Notes under the pieces: generated by a model | Told to the model about the DNA's origin: nothing | The model's database searches: none | What the model saw: only the letters and a program-made list of their open reading frames with translations | Assembly (NCBI RefSeq): GCF_047607725.1 | Contig: NZ_JBLKSS010000070.1 | Coordinates: forward strand, 1-29,957 | DNA: 29,957 bases | Reading direction: 5' to 3' | Source of the DNA: JBLKSS01 sp047607725 | GTDB taxonomy: Bacteria > Pseudomonadota > Gammaproteobacteria > Enterobacterales > Enterobacteriaceae | In this document: piece by piece, positions 8,926-17,656 of the stretch | How positions within the stretch are numbered: the stretch's first letter is position 1 | Layout of the letters: every line of letters starts with the position of its first letter | Made by a program: the position numbers and the translations under genes

Positions 8926-9564
8926 TTGATTAACCCAACCGCCCAGCGCGTCGTGTTCTTTGATTTGGACGACACGCTGCATCAACAGGATATGTTCGGC
9001 TGCTTCCTGCGCTATTTGCTTGCGCATCTGCCGCTGAATATCGTGCTGGTGATCCCCGTTCTGCCGGTGGTGGCTCTTGGGCTGCTGGTAAAGGGCAGCT
9101 CGGCCCGCTGGCCGATGAGCCTGCTGCTCTGGTCGATTACCTTCGGCCACAGCGAGGCCAGGCTGCAGGCGCTACAGGCGGAGTTCGCGGCGGCCTTCCG
9201 TCAGCGCGTGCGGCGTTTTCCGCAGGTATTGGCGCGCCTCGACGATTACCTCGCCAGCCAGGATGCCCAGGTGTGGCTTATCACCAGCTCGCCGGAGTCG
9301 CTGGTGGAAAAAGTTTACCACGATGCGGTTTTCCTGCCCCAGGTGCGGCTTATCGGCAGCCGTATGCACCGGCGCTACTGCGGCTGGGTGCTGACCCTGC
9401 ACTGTCTGGGCCATGAAAAGGTGGCTCAGTTGGAGCGCGAGCTGGGGATCCCGTTGAAATTGTATAGCGGTTACAGCGACAGCGTTCACGGCAGTCCGCT
9501 GCTTTATTTTTGCGAATACCGCTGGCGGGTCACCCATGATGGTCAACTTAAGCGGCTGGATTGA
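8926..9564 (+). CDS. pgpC: Phosphatidylglycerophosphatase C
   Basis: This 212-residue HAD-type phosphatase matches E. coli PgpC (YfhB, 211 residues). PgpC removes the phosphate from phosphatidylglycerol phosphate at the inner membrane. The nucleophile motif is FFDLDDTLHQQ with D13 and D15; most relatives have DLDGT, so the second D of DLDD is a small variation. A hydrophobic stretch at about residues 30-50 would anchor it. Motif II lies in WLITSSPESLVEKVY, and the lysine and acidic motifs in GHEKVAQLE and YSGYSDS. The start is TTG 8926, three bases after the upstream pseudogene stop, with AGAGGAG about seven bases before it. No ATG near this position fits the family N-terminus. It probably was the last gene of the PTS operon or was translationally linked to it. 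Confidence 0.9.
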   Translation: MINPTAQRVVFFDLDDTLHQQDMFGCFLRYLLAHLPLNIVLVIPVLPVVALGLLVKGSSARWPMSLLLWSITFGHSEARLQALQAEFAAAFRQRVRRFPQVLARLDDYLASQDAQVWLITSSPESLVEKVYHDAVFLPQVRLIGSRMHRRYCGWVLTLHCLGHEKVAQLERELGIPLKLYSGYSDSVHGSPLLYFCEYRWRVTHDGQLKRLD

Positions 9565-9594
9565 ACCCCCCTTCCTAACCCGCGGCCCGGCCGG

Positions 9595-9600
9595 TATAAT
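9595..9600 (+). promoter_or_regulatory. Probable -10 element of tadA
   Basis: A perfect TATAAT lies 31 bases before the tadA ATG, in the short gap after pgpC. The matching -35 (about 9572-9577, TTCCTA) is poor, so the promoter may be weak or need an activator. Confidence 0.45.
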
Positions 9601-9630
9601 CCGCCGCGGTTGTCAGCCGGGAGAGCGGTC

Positions 9631-10128
9631 ATGAGCGAGCATTGCAGCGATGAATTTTGGATGCATCACGCCCTGATGCTGGCGGGACGCGCGCAAGCCG
9701 AGGGCGAAGTGCCGGTCGGCGCGGTATTGGTGTTAAACGACGAAATAATCGGCGAAGGCTGGAACCGTTCCATCGGTCATCATGACCCCACCGCCCACGC
9801 CGAAATCATGTCGCTGCGCCAGGGGGGGCGGCAGGTGGGCAATTACCGGTTGCTGAACGCGGCGATGTACGTGACGCTGGAACCGTGCGTGATGTGCGCG
9901 GGCGCGATGATCCACGCCCGCATCGGCCGTTTGGTGTTTGGCGCGTGTGACGAAAAAACCGGCGCGGCGGGATCGCTGCTGGATGTGGTCGGCCATCCGG
10001 GGATGAACCACCGGATTATGCTCACCGGCGGCGTGCTGGCACAAGCATGCTCGGCTCAGCTCAGCGCTTTCTTTCGCCATCGCCGGGCGCAGCACAGGGC
10101 ACAACGCCTCAATAAAGCGCCGCGTTAA
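9631..10128 (+). CDS. tadA: tRNA-specific adenosine deaminase TadA
   Basis: TadA deaminates adenosine 34 of tRNA-Arg(ACG) to inosine, an essential wobble modification. From ATG 9631 the protein has 165 residues (E. coli 167). The zinc-site motifs are complete: HAE with H56 and catalytic E58, and PCVMC with C86 and C89. An in-frame TTG upstream at 9610 would add seven residues. ATG 9631 is preferred because MSEHCSDEFWMHHAL matches the family N-terminus and GGGAG lies about eight bases upstream. The stop overlaps the stop of convergent mltF by a few bases. The frame is intact and the gene is expected to be functional. Confidence 0.95.
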   Translation: MSEHCSDEFWMHHALMLAGRAQAEGEVPVGAVLVLNDEIIGEGWNRSIGHHDPTAHAEIMSLRQGGRQVGNYRLLNAAMYVTLEPCVMCAGAMIHARIGRLVFGACDEKTGAAGSLLDVVGHPGMNHRIMLTGGVLAQACSAQLSAFFRHRRAQHRAQRLNKAPR

Positions 10129-11612
10129 GGATGGGCACCCGTGCCGGCCGGCGTTAGCGTCTGCAGATCCTCCGATGTCACTACCGGGTAGGCATTGGCG
10201 GGATCGGCGTTCCAGGCCGCCAATTGCGCCGCCTTTTTCTCCTTCTCCTGCAAATAACCCACCAGACTGATTTCATAGCGGCGGATATTTTCCACGTAGT
10301 TATACGCCTGCTGGCCGCGGGCGTAACCGTATAGCGTTTGTTTGTAATAGCGCGGCTGGCTGAGCATCGGCAGCCGCAGCTTCACGTCGACCCAACTGTC
10401 GGGGTTGCCCTGCTGCTTCGCCGTTAGGGCGCGCGCATCCAGCATATGGGCATAGCCCATGTTATAGGCCGCCAGGGCAAACCAAATCTTTTCATCCTCC
10501 GGGATGGTGTCCGGCACCCGCTGCATCATGCGCGACAAATACAGAGCACCGCCGCGTACGCTTTGCTCGGCGTTGGTTCTATCGCCTATTCCCAGACTGT
10601 CGGCGGTGGGGCGGGTAAGCATCATCAGCCCGCGTACCCCGGTGGTCGAAGTGGCTAGCGGATCCCAATGGGATTCCTGATAGGAAATGGCCGCCAGCAA
10701 CTTCCAATCGATATCGCGGGCATAGCGTTCAAACAGCGGTTGTAGCGTGGGCAAAATCGCATCAATGGCGTTAAGGAAGGTTTTGGTATCCACATAATCG
10801 AACCCGCCAACGTGACCGAGATACTTTTCCTCCAGCCGCGCCATGATGCCGTTGTCGTTTAACTGGCTGAAGAAGTCCAGCAGCGCGGCCGACAGCCCCT
10901 CGCTATCGCTGCGCCTAAGATACCAGGTAACCGGTTCTTCCTCGGTAATATCAAACGCCACCGCCAACTGCGGATGCACTCGCTGCAGCAGCCCGACGGT
11001 GGCCGAGTCGGCCAGCGTATAATCCAGCTTACCCTCCGCCACTTTTTCCAGCAGCGATCGACTGCTTAAATCCGATGAGACTTCCCAGGATAACTGCGGA
11101 TATTGCTTCTTTTTCAACTGCCGGAGCTGGGATATTTGCGCTGAACCTGAAGCGACCGCCAGCCGCCCCCGCAGATCCCCCAAATTTTTCGGCCGCGGCT
11201 GGCCCAGGTGGTACACTAACTGTTGCGATACCGAGTAGTAAGAAGGTCCGACGGTGAATCTGTTCAGCTGATCGGTGTTGTAAATCAGGCTGGCGGCCAG
11301 AAAATCGGCGTTGTCATTATCCAAGTCGTCAAATAGCTGATTCAGATTGCTGCGTACGCGCACCTTCAGTTTGACGCCGAGGTAATCGGCGAAGCGTTGC
11401 GCCAGATCGTAATCGAAGCCCGCCGGTTGATTATTGACGCGATAATAGCTCAGCGGCGCGTCGAGAGTGCTGATACGAAGTTCGCCACGCGCTTTAATGG
11501 CCGCCAGGCTATCCTGATGGGCGTTTCGCCAGGGGACGGTAGTCCAGAGTGCCCAGGTGAGCAAAGTGGCGATAAGGCCGATAATAAAATAATTTAATTT
11601 GAAGCGCTTCAA
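10125..11612 (-). CDS. mltF: Membrane-bound lytic murein transglycosylase F
   Basis: MltF cleaves peptidoglycan glycan strands at the periplasmic face of the envelope. The 495-residue product (E. coli 518) starts with a hydrophobic export segment at about residues 8-27. A periplasmic solute-binding-like domain follows (about 40-270, beginning ARGELRISTLDAPLSYY), then the SLT lysozyme-like domain from about 290. The catalytic glutamate is E313 in ISYQESHWDP, and the GVRGLMMLT and AAYNMGYAH motifs follow. The C-terminus is about 20 residues shorter than in E. coli, which is normal variation in this tail. The gene is convergent with tadA and divergent from purL. No lesion is visible. Confidence 0.95.
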   Translation of the reverse strand: MKRFKLNYFIIGLIATLLTWALWTTVPWRNAHQDSLAAIKARGELRISTLDAPLSYYRVNNQPAGFDYDLAQRFADYLGVKLKVRVRSNLNQLFDDLDNDNADFLAASLIYNTDQLNRFTVGPSYYSVSQQLVYHLGQPRPKNLGDLRGRLAVASGSAQISQLRQLKKKQYPQLSWEVSSDLSSRSLLEKVAEGKLDYTLADSATVGLLQRVHPQLAVAFDITEEEPVTWYLRRSDSEGLSAALLDFFSQLNDNGIMARLEEKYLGHVGGFDYVDTKTFLNAIDAILPTLQPLFERYARDIDWKLLAAISYQESHWDPLATSTTGVRGLMMLTRPTADSLGIGDRTNAEQSVRGGALYLSRMMQRVPDTIPEDEKIWFALAAYNMGYAHMLDARALTAKQQGNPDSWVDVKLRLPMLSQPRYYKQTLYGYARGQQAYNYVENIRRYEISLVGYLQEKEKKAAQLAAWNADPANAYPVVTSEDLQTLTPAGTGAHP

Positions 11613-11777
11613 AGCGTTATCTCATGCCGGAGGCAGGCCTCGCTGTCGTTAACGGCAGTATTATTATGGTTTTTTCTCCGAACAGGAGGGCATTTTGCGC
11701 AACAAAGCGCCAACGTGCAACAAAATTGATGCATGCCCTCACGGGCTAAGGGGGTAAAGAAGGATGAAAGAATAACT

Positions 11778-11793
11778 GCGCAAACGGTTTCGT
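11778..11793 (+). promoter_or_regulatory. PurR box upstream of purL
   Basis: The 16-mer GCGCAAACGGTTTCGT matches the PurR operator pattern ANGCAANCGNTTNCNT at every fixed position except the first. It overlaps the -35 region of the purL promoter, the classical arrangement for repression by PurR bound to hypoxanthine or guanine. Confidence 0.85.
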
Positions 11794-11816
11794 CCGCAGC
11801 CGGGATTCTCTATAAT
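11788..11816 (+). promoter_or_regulatory. purL sigma-70 promoter
   Basis: A perfect -10 hexamer TATAAT at 11811-11816 lies 17 bases after a weak -35 (TTTCGT, 11788-11793). The -35 is inside the PurR box, so operator occupancy should block polymerase directly. Confidence 0.7.
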
Positions 11817-11907
11817 GACGCGCGTTTTCCCCTGTCTGTTGTTGCGCCCCATGAATGGTCGAGCCACACACCGCGGCCGGCGGTTCAAAGACGAGAGATC
11901 TGTTACT

Positions 11908-14900
11908 ATGGAAATATTGCGCGGTTCGCCTGCTCTGTCCGCATTTCGCATTAATAAGCTGCTGGTCCGCTGTCAGGACGCCCGTCTGCCGGTCGACGAT
12001 ATTTATGCCGAATACATCCATTTCGCCGATGTCAGCGCGGCGCTCGACGAGGATGCGTTAAGTCGGCTACAGCGACTATTGAAATACGGCCCTTCTCTCG
12101 CCGAACACCAGCCACAGGGGCGGCTATTGTTGGTGACGCCTCGACCCGGCACGCGGTCTCCCTGGTCGTCGAAGGCGACAGATATTGCCCATAACTGCGG
12201 GTTGTCCCAGGTCACGCGTCTGGAGCGCGGTTTGGCCTATTATATTCAGGCGCCGCGGTTGAGTGAGCCGCAGTGGCGGCAGCTCGCCGCCCTCTTGCAC
12301 GATCGGATGATGGAAACGGTGTTTACCCGTCTGGAGGAGGCGCCGGCGTTATTTACTCAGCACGCGCCGACGCCGGTGACGCTGGTGGACGTGATGGGCG
12401 AAGGGCGCGGCGCGCTGGAGGCGGCCAATTTAGCGCTGGGTCTGGCGCTGGCGCAGGACGAAATCGATTATCTCTACGCGTCCTTCACCCGTTTGGGGCG
12501 TAACCCCAGCGATGTCGAGCTGTATATGTTCGCGCAGGCCAACTCCGAGCATTGCCGGCACAAGATCTTCAACGCCGAGTGGGTTATCGACGGCCAGCCG
12601 CAGGCGAAGTCGTTGTTCAAGATGATCAAAAACACCTTCGAGCAGACGCCCGAGTTTGTGTTGTCCGCCTATAAAGACAACGCCGCGGTGATGGAAGGAT
12701 CGGCGGTGGGGCGTTTCTTTCCCGATGCGCAGGCGGGGCGCTATGACTACCATCAGGAAGCGGCACACATTTTGATGAAGGTCGAAACCCATAACCACCC
12801 GACCGCCATCTCGCCCTGGCCCGGCGCGGCGACCGGCTCCGGCGGCGAAATCCGCGATGAAGGCGCTACCGGCCGCGGCGCCAAGCCGAAAGCCGGTCTG
12901 GTCGGTTTTTCGGTCTCCAATTTACGCATCCCGGGCTTTGAGCAGCCCTGGGAAGAAGACTTCGGCCGCCCGGAGCGCATCGTCAGCGCGCTGGATATCA
13001 TGACCGACGGGCCGCTCGGGGGCGCCGCGTTCAACAACGAATTCGGCCGCCCGGCGCTGACCGGCTATTTCCGCACCTACGAGGAGCGCGTCGATAGCCA
13101 CAACGGCGTGGAGCTGCGTGGTTACCATAAGCCCGTCATGCTGGCCGGCGGCATCGGCAATATCCGTGCGTCCCACGTGCAAAAAGGGGAAATCAGCGTG
13201 GGCACCAAGCTGATTGTTCTGGGCGGACCGGCGATGAATATCGCCCTCGGCGGCGGCGCGGCGTCTTCGATGGCCTCCGGGCAGTCAGACGCCGACTTGG
13301 ATTTCGCCTCTGTGCAGCGCGACAACCCGGAAATGGAACGCCGCTGCCAGGAGGTGATTGACCGCTGCTGGCAGCGGGGCGAGGAGAATCCGATTCTCTT
13401 TATCCATGACGTGGGCGCCGGCGGCTTGTCCAACGCGATGCAGGAGCTGGTCAGCGACGGCGGGCGCGGCGGCCGTTTCCAATTGCGCGAAATTCCCAAT
13501 GACGAACCGGGCATGAGCCCGCTGGAAGTCTGGTGCAACGAGTCCCAGGAGCGTTACGTCATGGCGGTCGCGCCGGAGCGGCTGGCGGAATTTGACGCCA
13601 TCTGCCGCCGTGAGCGCGCGCCCTATGCGGTCATCGGGGAAGCGACGCAAGCGTTGCATCTCAGCCTGGACGACGACCATTTCGGCGACCGGCCGATTGA
13701 TTTGCCGCTGGATGTCCTGCTCGGCAAGACGCCGAAAATGCTGCGTGAAGCCGTCAGCCTTCAGGCTGCGGGCCACGCGCTGAACCGCGACGGCATCACG
13801 CTTGCCGAGGCGATTAACCGCGTGCTGCATTTACCGGCGGTGGCGGAAAAAACCTTCCTTATCACCATTGGCGATCGCAGCGTAACCGGCATGGTAGCGC
13901 GTGATCAGATGGTTGGACCCTGGCAGGTGCCGGTGGCGGACTGCGCCGTTATCACCGCCAGCCTGGACAGCTATTACGGCGAGGCGATGTCCCTTGGCGA
14001 GCGGGCGCCGGTGGCACTATTGAATTTTGCCGCTTCCGCCCGCCTGGCGGTGGGTGAGGCGCTGACCAACCTGGCCGCGACGCACATCGGCGAGATCAAG
14101 CGGGTGAAACTTTCAGCCAACTGGATGGCAGCCGCGGGTCATCCCGGCGAAGGCGCAGGCCTGTATCAGGCGGTGAAAGCCGTGGGCGAGGAGCTTTGCC
14201 CGGCGCTGGGGCTGACTATCCCGGTGGGTAAAGATTCCATGTCGATGAAAACGCGCTGGCAGCAGGGAGCGGAGCAGCGGGAAATGACCGCGCCGCTGTC
14301 TCTGGTCATCACCGCGTTCGCCCGCGTGGAAGATGTGCGCGCGACCGTGACGCCGCAATTACAGCCGGCGCGCGATAATGCGCTGCTGCTCATTGATTTG
14401 GGCGCCGGACATCAGGCGCTGGGCGCCACCGCCCTGGCGCAGGTGTACCGCCAGCTCGGGGACGAAACCGCTGACGTGCGCGACGCCGGGCAACTGGCCG
14501 GCTTCTTCCGCGTCATGCAACAGCTGGTGGCGCAAGGGACGCTGTTGGCCTACCACGACCGCGCCGACGGCGGTTTACTGGTTACGCTGGCGGAAATGGT
14601 GTTTGCCGGCCACTGCGGCATTGATGCCGATATCGGCACGCTGGGGAAGGATGCGCTGGCCGCCCTGTTTAATGAAGAACTGGGGGCGGTTATCCAGATT
14701 GACGCGGCCGACCGCGACGCGGTAACGGCCCTGTTCCGCCAGGAGGGGCTGGAGGATTGTCTGCACTATCTGGGTACGGCCCAGCCCGGCGACCGGTTTA
14801 TCCTGCGAGCCGGGGAGCGCCCGCTTTACAGCGAGAGCCGCACCACCCTTAGAACCTGGTGGGCGGAAACCAGCTGGCAGATGCAGCGGCTGCGCGACAA

Positions 14901-15795
14901 TCCCGAAAGCGCCGATCAGGAACATGCGGCCCGTCAGGACGATAACGATCCGGGCCTGACGGTAGCCCTGAGTTTTGATCCTGCCGATGATATCGCCGCG
15001 CCTTTTATCGCCAAGGGCGCGCGGCCGAAAGTCGCGGTACTGCGGGAGCAGGGCGTGAACTCTCATGTGGAGATGGCGGCCGCCTTCCACCACGCAGGCT
15101 TCGAGGCTATCGATGTGCATATGAGCGATCTGCTCGCCGGTGCGCGCACGTTGGACGGTTTCCACACGCTGGTAGCCTGCGGCGGTTTCTCCTATGGCGA
15201 TGTCTTGGGCGCGGGTGAAGGGTGGGCGAAGTCGATTTTGTTCAATTCGCGGGTGCGCGATGAGTTCGAGGCGTTCTTTCACCGGCCGCAGACCTTGGCG
15301 CTCGGGGTATGTAACGGGTGTCAGATGATGTCCAATTTGCGCGAACTGATCCCCGGCGCGGAGTTGTGGCCGCGCTTTGTCCACAATAAATCCGAACGCT
15401 TTGAGGCGCGGTTCAGCCTGGTGGAGGTCACCCAGAGTCCGTCGCTGCTGTTGCAGGGCATGGTCGGCTCCCGTCTGCCTATCGCCGTCTCCCACGGCGA
15501 AGGTCTGGTGGAGGTGCGCGACGCCGCGCATTTGGCCGCGCTTGAGCATGCGGGCCTGGTGGCGCTGCGCTATGTGGACAACTACGGTAAGGTCACGGAG
15601 AACTATCCCGCCAACCCCAATGGCTCACCCAATGGTATCACCGCGGTGACCAACGCCAGCGGACGCGTTACGTTGACCATGCCGCATCCTGAACGGGTAT
15701 TCCGTACCGTCAGTCACTCCTGGCATCCCGCGGAGTGGGGCGAGGACGGGACTTGGATGCGGCTGTTCCGCAACGCGCGCAAGCAGCTGGGCTAA
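11908..15795 (+). CDS. purL: Phosphoribosylformylglycinamidine synthase
   Basis: PurL converts FGAR, ATP and glutamine to FGAM, the fourth step of purine synthesis. From ATG 11908 the protein is 1295 residues, the same as E. coli PurL. MEILRGSPALSAFRINKLL fixes the start; the frame is open 31 codons further upstream but those codons cover the promoter. It has an N-terminal PurS-like domain, two ATP-grasp-like PurM-type halves (KVETHNHPTAISPWPGAATG; later VGKDSMSMKTRWQ), and a C-terminal class I glutamine amidotransferase domain. That domain holds the nucleophile cysteine in LGVCNGCQMMSNLREL and the His/Glu pair in MPHPERVFR. All regions look complete. Conservation of this long gene among so many broken neighbours indicates continuing selection for purine synthesis. 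Confidence 0.98.
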   Translation: MEILRGSPALSAFRINKLLVRCQDARLPVDDIYAEYIHFADVSAALDEDALSRLQRLLKYGPSLAEHQPQGRLLLVTPRPGTRSPWSSKATDIAHNCGLSQVTRLERGLAYYIQAPRLSEPQWRQLAALLHDRMMETVFTRLEEAPALFTQHAPTPVTLVDVMGEGRGALEAANLALGLALAQDEIDYLYASFTRLGRNPSDVELYMFAQANSEHCRHKIFNAEWVIDGQPQAKSLFKMIKNTFEQTPEFVLSAYKDNAAVMEGSAVGRFFPDAQAGRYDYHQEAAHILMKVETHNHPTAISPWPGAATGSGGEIRDEGATGRGAKPKAGLVGFSVSNLRIPGFEQPWEEDFGRPERIVSALDIMTDGPLGGAAFNNEFGRPALTGYFRTYEERVDSHNGVELRGYHKPVMLAGGIGNIRASHVQKGEISVGTKLIVLGGPAMNIALGGGAASSMASGQSDADLDFASVQRDNPEMERRCQEVIDRCWQRGEENPILFIHDVGAGGLSNAMQELVSDGGRGGRFQLREIPNDEPGMSPLEVWCNESQERYVMAVAPERLAEFDAICRRERAPYAVIGEATQALHLSLDDDHFGDRPIDLPLDVLLGKTPKMLREAVSLQAAGHALNRDGITLAEAINRVLHLPAVAEKTFLITIGDRSVTGMVARDQMVGPWQVPVADCAVITASLDSYYGEAMSLGERAPVALLNFAASARLAVGEALTNLAATHIGEIKRVKLSANWMAAAGHPGEGAGLYQAVKAVGEELCPALGLTIPVGKDSMSMKTRWQQGAEQREMTAPLSLVITAFARVEDVRATVTPQLQPARDNALLLIDLGAGHQALGATALAQVYRQLGDETADVRDAGQLAGFFRVMQQLVAQGTLLAYHDRADGGLLVTLAEMVFAGHCGIDADIGTLGKDALAALFNEELGAVIQIDAADRDAVTALFRQEGLEDCLHYLGTAQPGDRFILRAGERPLYSESRTTLRTWWAETSWQMQRLRDNPESADQEHAARQDDNDPGLTVALSFDPADDIAAPFIAKGARPKVAVLREQGVNSHVEMAAAFHHAGFEAIDVHMSDLLAGARTLDGFHTLVACGGFSYGDVLGAGEGWAKSILFNSRVRDEFEAFFHRPQTLALGVCNGCQMMSNLRELIPGAELWPRFVHNKSERFEARFSLVEVTQSPSLLLQGMVGSRLPIAVSHGEGLVEVRDAAHLAALEHAGLVALRYVDNYGKVTENYPANPNGSPNGITAVTNASGRVTLTMPHPERVFRTVSHSWHPAEWGEDGTWMRLFRNARKQLG

Positions 15796-15863
15796 CGCCG
15801 TTGGCCAATCCGCGCCGGCGAGCGGTCGGTGCGGATACACGGGTATGCGGCGACGCGTATTGC

Positions 15864-15946
15864 CAGGGCAACGCCGATGGGCTGTACTGCTCGGGGCAAC
15901 GCCTTTGAGCTGTATGGCTCGGGCAGCGCCCTTTCGCCGATTGGCT
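15864..15946. repeat. Three degenerate 27-28-bp tandem repeats
   Basis: Three head-to-tail copies lie at 15864-15891, 15892-15919 and 15920-15946. Each starts CGGGGCAACGCC or a close variant and ends in a CTGTA-TGGCT-like sequence. They lie between purL and glmY in a stretch with no gene. The copies have diverged, so this is an old expansion. Units with a similar flavour are present at 361-499 and 28223-28317. Confidence 0.6.
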
Positions 15947-15984
15947 CCCCGCTGTCGCTTTTTCCGCTAGGATGTTCGCCTGGA

Positions 15985-16098
15985 TGTCGTTAATAGGCAA
16001 CATTTATCTTTATGTTTTTCAACCATTTTTATTAAAGCGCCAATTTATGTCTCCCGGGGGGGAGATATTCATTCGCTTTCCGTCTGAATTACAGGATA
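15985..16098 (+). promoter_or_regulatory. Candidate GlrR upstream activating sites for glmY
   Basis: GlrR binds TGTC-N10-GACA upstream of glmY in E. coli. Here TGTC-N10-AACA at 15985-16002 matches seven of eight fixed bases, TGTC-N10-GAGA at 16048-16065 seven of eight, and CGTC-N10-GATA at 16081-16098 six of eight. Three sites at roughly -204, -141 and -108 relative to the proposed RNA start resemble the known multi-site arrangement. Each match alone is weak; the order and position support the set. Confidence 0.5.
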
Positions 16099-16130
16099 TC
16101 CTAGGTGGCCGATAAATAAAAGAATATATA

Positions 16131-16143
16131 AATCAATGTATTA
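16131..16143 (+). promoter_or_regulatory. IHF site in glmY promoter region
   Basis: AATCAATGTATTA is a perfect match to the IHF core pattern WATCAANNNNTTR, in an AT-rich stretch between the GlrR-like sites and the sigma-54 promoter. IHF bends DNA there in E. coli so that GlrR can contact sigma-54 polymerase. Confidence 0.7.
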
Positions 16144-16161
16144 TAAGTATAATTGGCGATG

Positions 16162-16177
16162 TGGCACGATTTCTGCT
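16162..16177 (+). promoter_or_regulatory. Sigma-54 promoter of glmY
   Basis: TGGCACGATTTCTGCT has the invariant GG (16163-16164) and GC (16175-16176) with exactly ten bases between them, and agrees with TGGCAC-N5-TTGCW at all but one position. It lies 13 bases before the proposed first base of GlmY at 16189. Confidence 0.85.
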
Positions 16178-16188
16178 ATATCTAACTC

Positions 16189-16400
16189 AGTCGCTCATTC
16201 ATCTCGATATGACAGCGTCCTGAGGGAAGCTTGATACACGCTCCATATCTTCCGAATGATGCCAATGTACGGTGCCTACCGTCCAACGTAACCGTTAATC
16301 GCTGCTTCGGCGGCGTTAACAATCACAGGGTGACACGTTGAGTGAGGCACCCCCTATTTTTACCATTAAGGCACTTGACCCGCGGGCGAGTGCCTTTTTT
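16189..16400 (+). ncRNA. glmY: GlmY small regulatory RNA
   Basis: GlmY sits between purL and glrK in enterobacteria, exactly as here. The proposed start AGTCGCTCATTCATC resembles the E. coli GlmY 5' end, and internal segments such as GGTGCCTACCG, the GTTAATCGC/GCGTTAAC hairpin (about 16292-16319) and GGGTGACACGTTGAGTGAGG are typical of the RNA. It ends in a terminator hairpin and T-run at 16369-16400. GlmY titrates the adaptor RapZ, which protects the homologous sRNA GlmZ and so raises GlmS synthesis when glucosamine-6-phosphate is low. Length is about 212 nt as drawn, somewhat above the E. coli 184-nt precursor. The RNA and its promoter look intact although its activator operon downstream is broken. 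Confidence 0.85.
16369..16400 (+). terminator. Terminator of glmY
   Basis: AGGCACT (16369-16375) pairs with AGTGCCT (16389-16395) around a 13-base GC-rich loop that can pair further internally, followed by six Ts. It forms the 3' end of GlmY. Confidence 0.8.
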
Positions 16401-16469
16401 GTTCTTTCCCTGCTGGTGACACTCGGCTAGCATCAAGGCCTGCCCGTAAATCCTTTGAGGACAATGACC

Positions 16470-17653
16470 GTGAACAAGTGGCGTCCGTTTCCCCGTTCGC
16501 TGCACCAATTGGTGATCCTGGTGTTCAGCCTGGTGTTACTGCCGCTGCTGCTGGCTTGGCAAGCCTGGCAGAGTCTGGACACCCTGAGCGGTCGCGGCGA
16601 TCTGTTGCCGGACCCGCGTTATCGTCAGCGCCTCGAGAGCCTATTGGCCGCCCTCGACAAACTCCATTGTGAAAACAGCGGCCCGGGCGGCCAGGCCTCG
16701 GCGCCGCTGAAGGCTTTTTCCCACGCCAACGGCGAATTGGTGCAGGCGACGCGTGAAAATATTTTTGCCCGCGGCCGCCAGCTGCAGCAGGCCATCGCGG
16801 AACAGGGGCGCTTTTTTGGCTGGTTGGCGCTGTTGCTGTTTTTGTTCAGTTTGGAGCTGGTATTCTTGTTTACCCGCATGATTATCGGCCCGGTGAAGCG
16901 GGTCGAAAACATGATCAACCGGCTGGGGGAGGGGCAAGCGCTGGCCGCGGATACGCCGTTTAGCGGACCGCGTGAAATTAAGTCCCTGGCCCAGCGCATA
17001 ATTTGGCTAAATGAGCGGCTGGCCTGGTTGGAATCCCAGCGGCACGAGTTTCTGCGCCATATTTCCCATGAATTAAAGACGCCGCTCGCCAGCCTGCGCG
17101 AAGGGGCTGAACTGCTGGCGGACGAAGTGGCGGGTCCGCTGAGCGCCGATCAGAAAGACGTGGTAGCAATTCTCGATAGCAGCAGCCGCCACTTGCAGCA
17201 ACTCATTGAACAATTGCTGGATTATAATCGCCGGTTGGCGGACGGCCCTGCCGGGGCTGAGGAAATCGACTTGGCGGCGATGGTGGCGGGCGTCATCGCT
17301 GCCCACAGCCGGCGCTTTTAAGCCGGGTGCTGGATAATCTGTATTCCAATGCGGTGCACTACGGTCAGGAATCCGGTAACATCTGGATCCGAAGCCGCCT
17401 TAGCGGGCAGCGTGTCCTGCTGGAGCTGGCCAATAGCGGGACGCCTATCGCTAAAACAGATCGGACGCTGATTTTCGAGCCGTTTTATCAAGGCCGCATC
17501 CAGCGTAAAGGCGCGGTGAAAGGCAGTGGACTGGGATTGAGCATCGCTCGGGATTGTATCCGCCGCATGCGCGGTGAACTCGATTTGGTGAGCGTGGATT
17601 ACGCCGCGGTCTGCTTTCGCATTACCCTCCCTCAAACCGGCGAGAATGGTTAA
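16470..17653 (+). pseudogene. glrK: Sensor kinase GlrK (QseE), internal deletions and frameshift
   Basis: This is recognisable as the inner-membrane histidine kinase that phosphorylates GlrR. The likely start is GTG 16470 (NKWRPFPRSLHQLV), nine bases after GAGG; ATG 16464 is too close to it. Two helices (about codons 11-28 and near 116-137), HAMP, the H-box FLRHISHELKTPLASL, the N-box DNLYSNAVHYG and the G-box GSGLGLSIARD remain. Compared with E. coli GlrK (475 residues), about 70 residues of the periplasmic domain are missing after WQSLDTLSG. A second deletion of roughly 25 codons near 17310 also shifts the frame: translation ends at TAA 17319-17321 and the N-box resumes one frame over. The ATP-binding domain is therefore not translated with the rest, so no active kinase is expected. 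Confidence 0.9.
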
Positions 17654-17656
17654 TAC

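Noticed and set aside
8437..9150. Open frame of 237 codons on the minus strand opposite the PTS permease and pgpC
   Set aside because: Its composition is rich in Gln, Arg and His and it is antisense to two recognisable genes.
11815..11907. Upstream extension of PurL by 31 codons
   Set aside because: It would begin inside the -10 region of the promoter, and the family N-terminus starts at ATG 11908, giving exactly 1295 residues.
14575..15549. Open frame of 324 codons on the minus strand opposite purL
   Set aside because: It is a shadow of a highly conserved gene; no ribosome site and no domain are visible.
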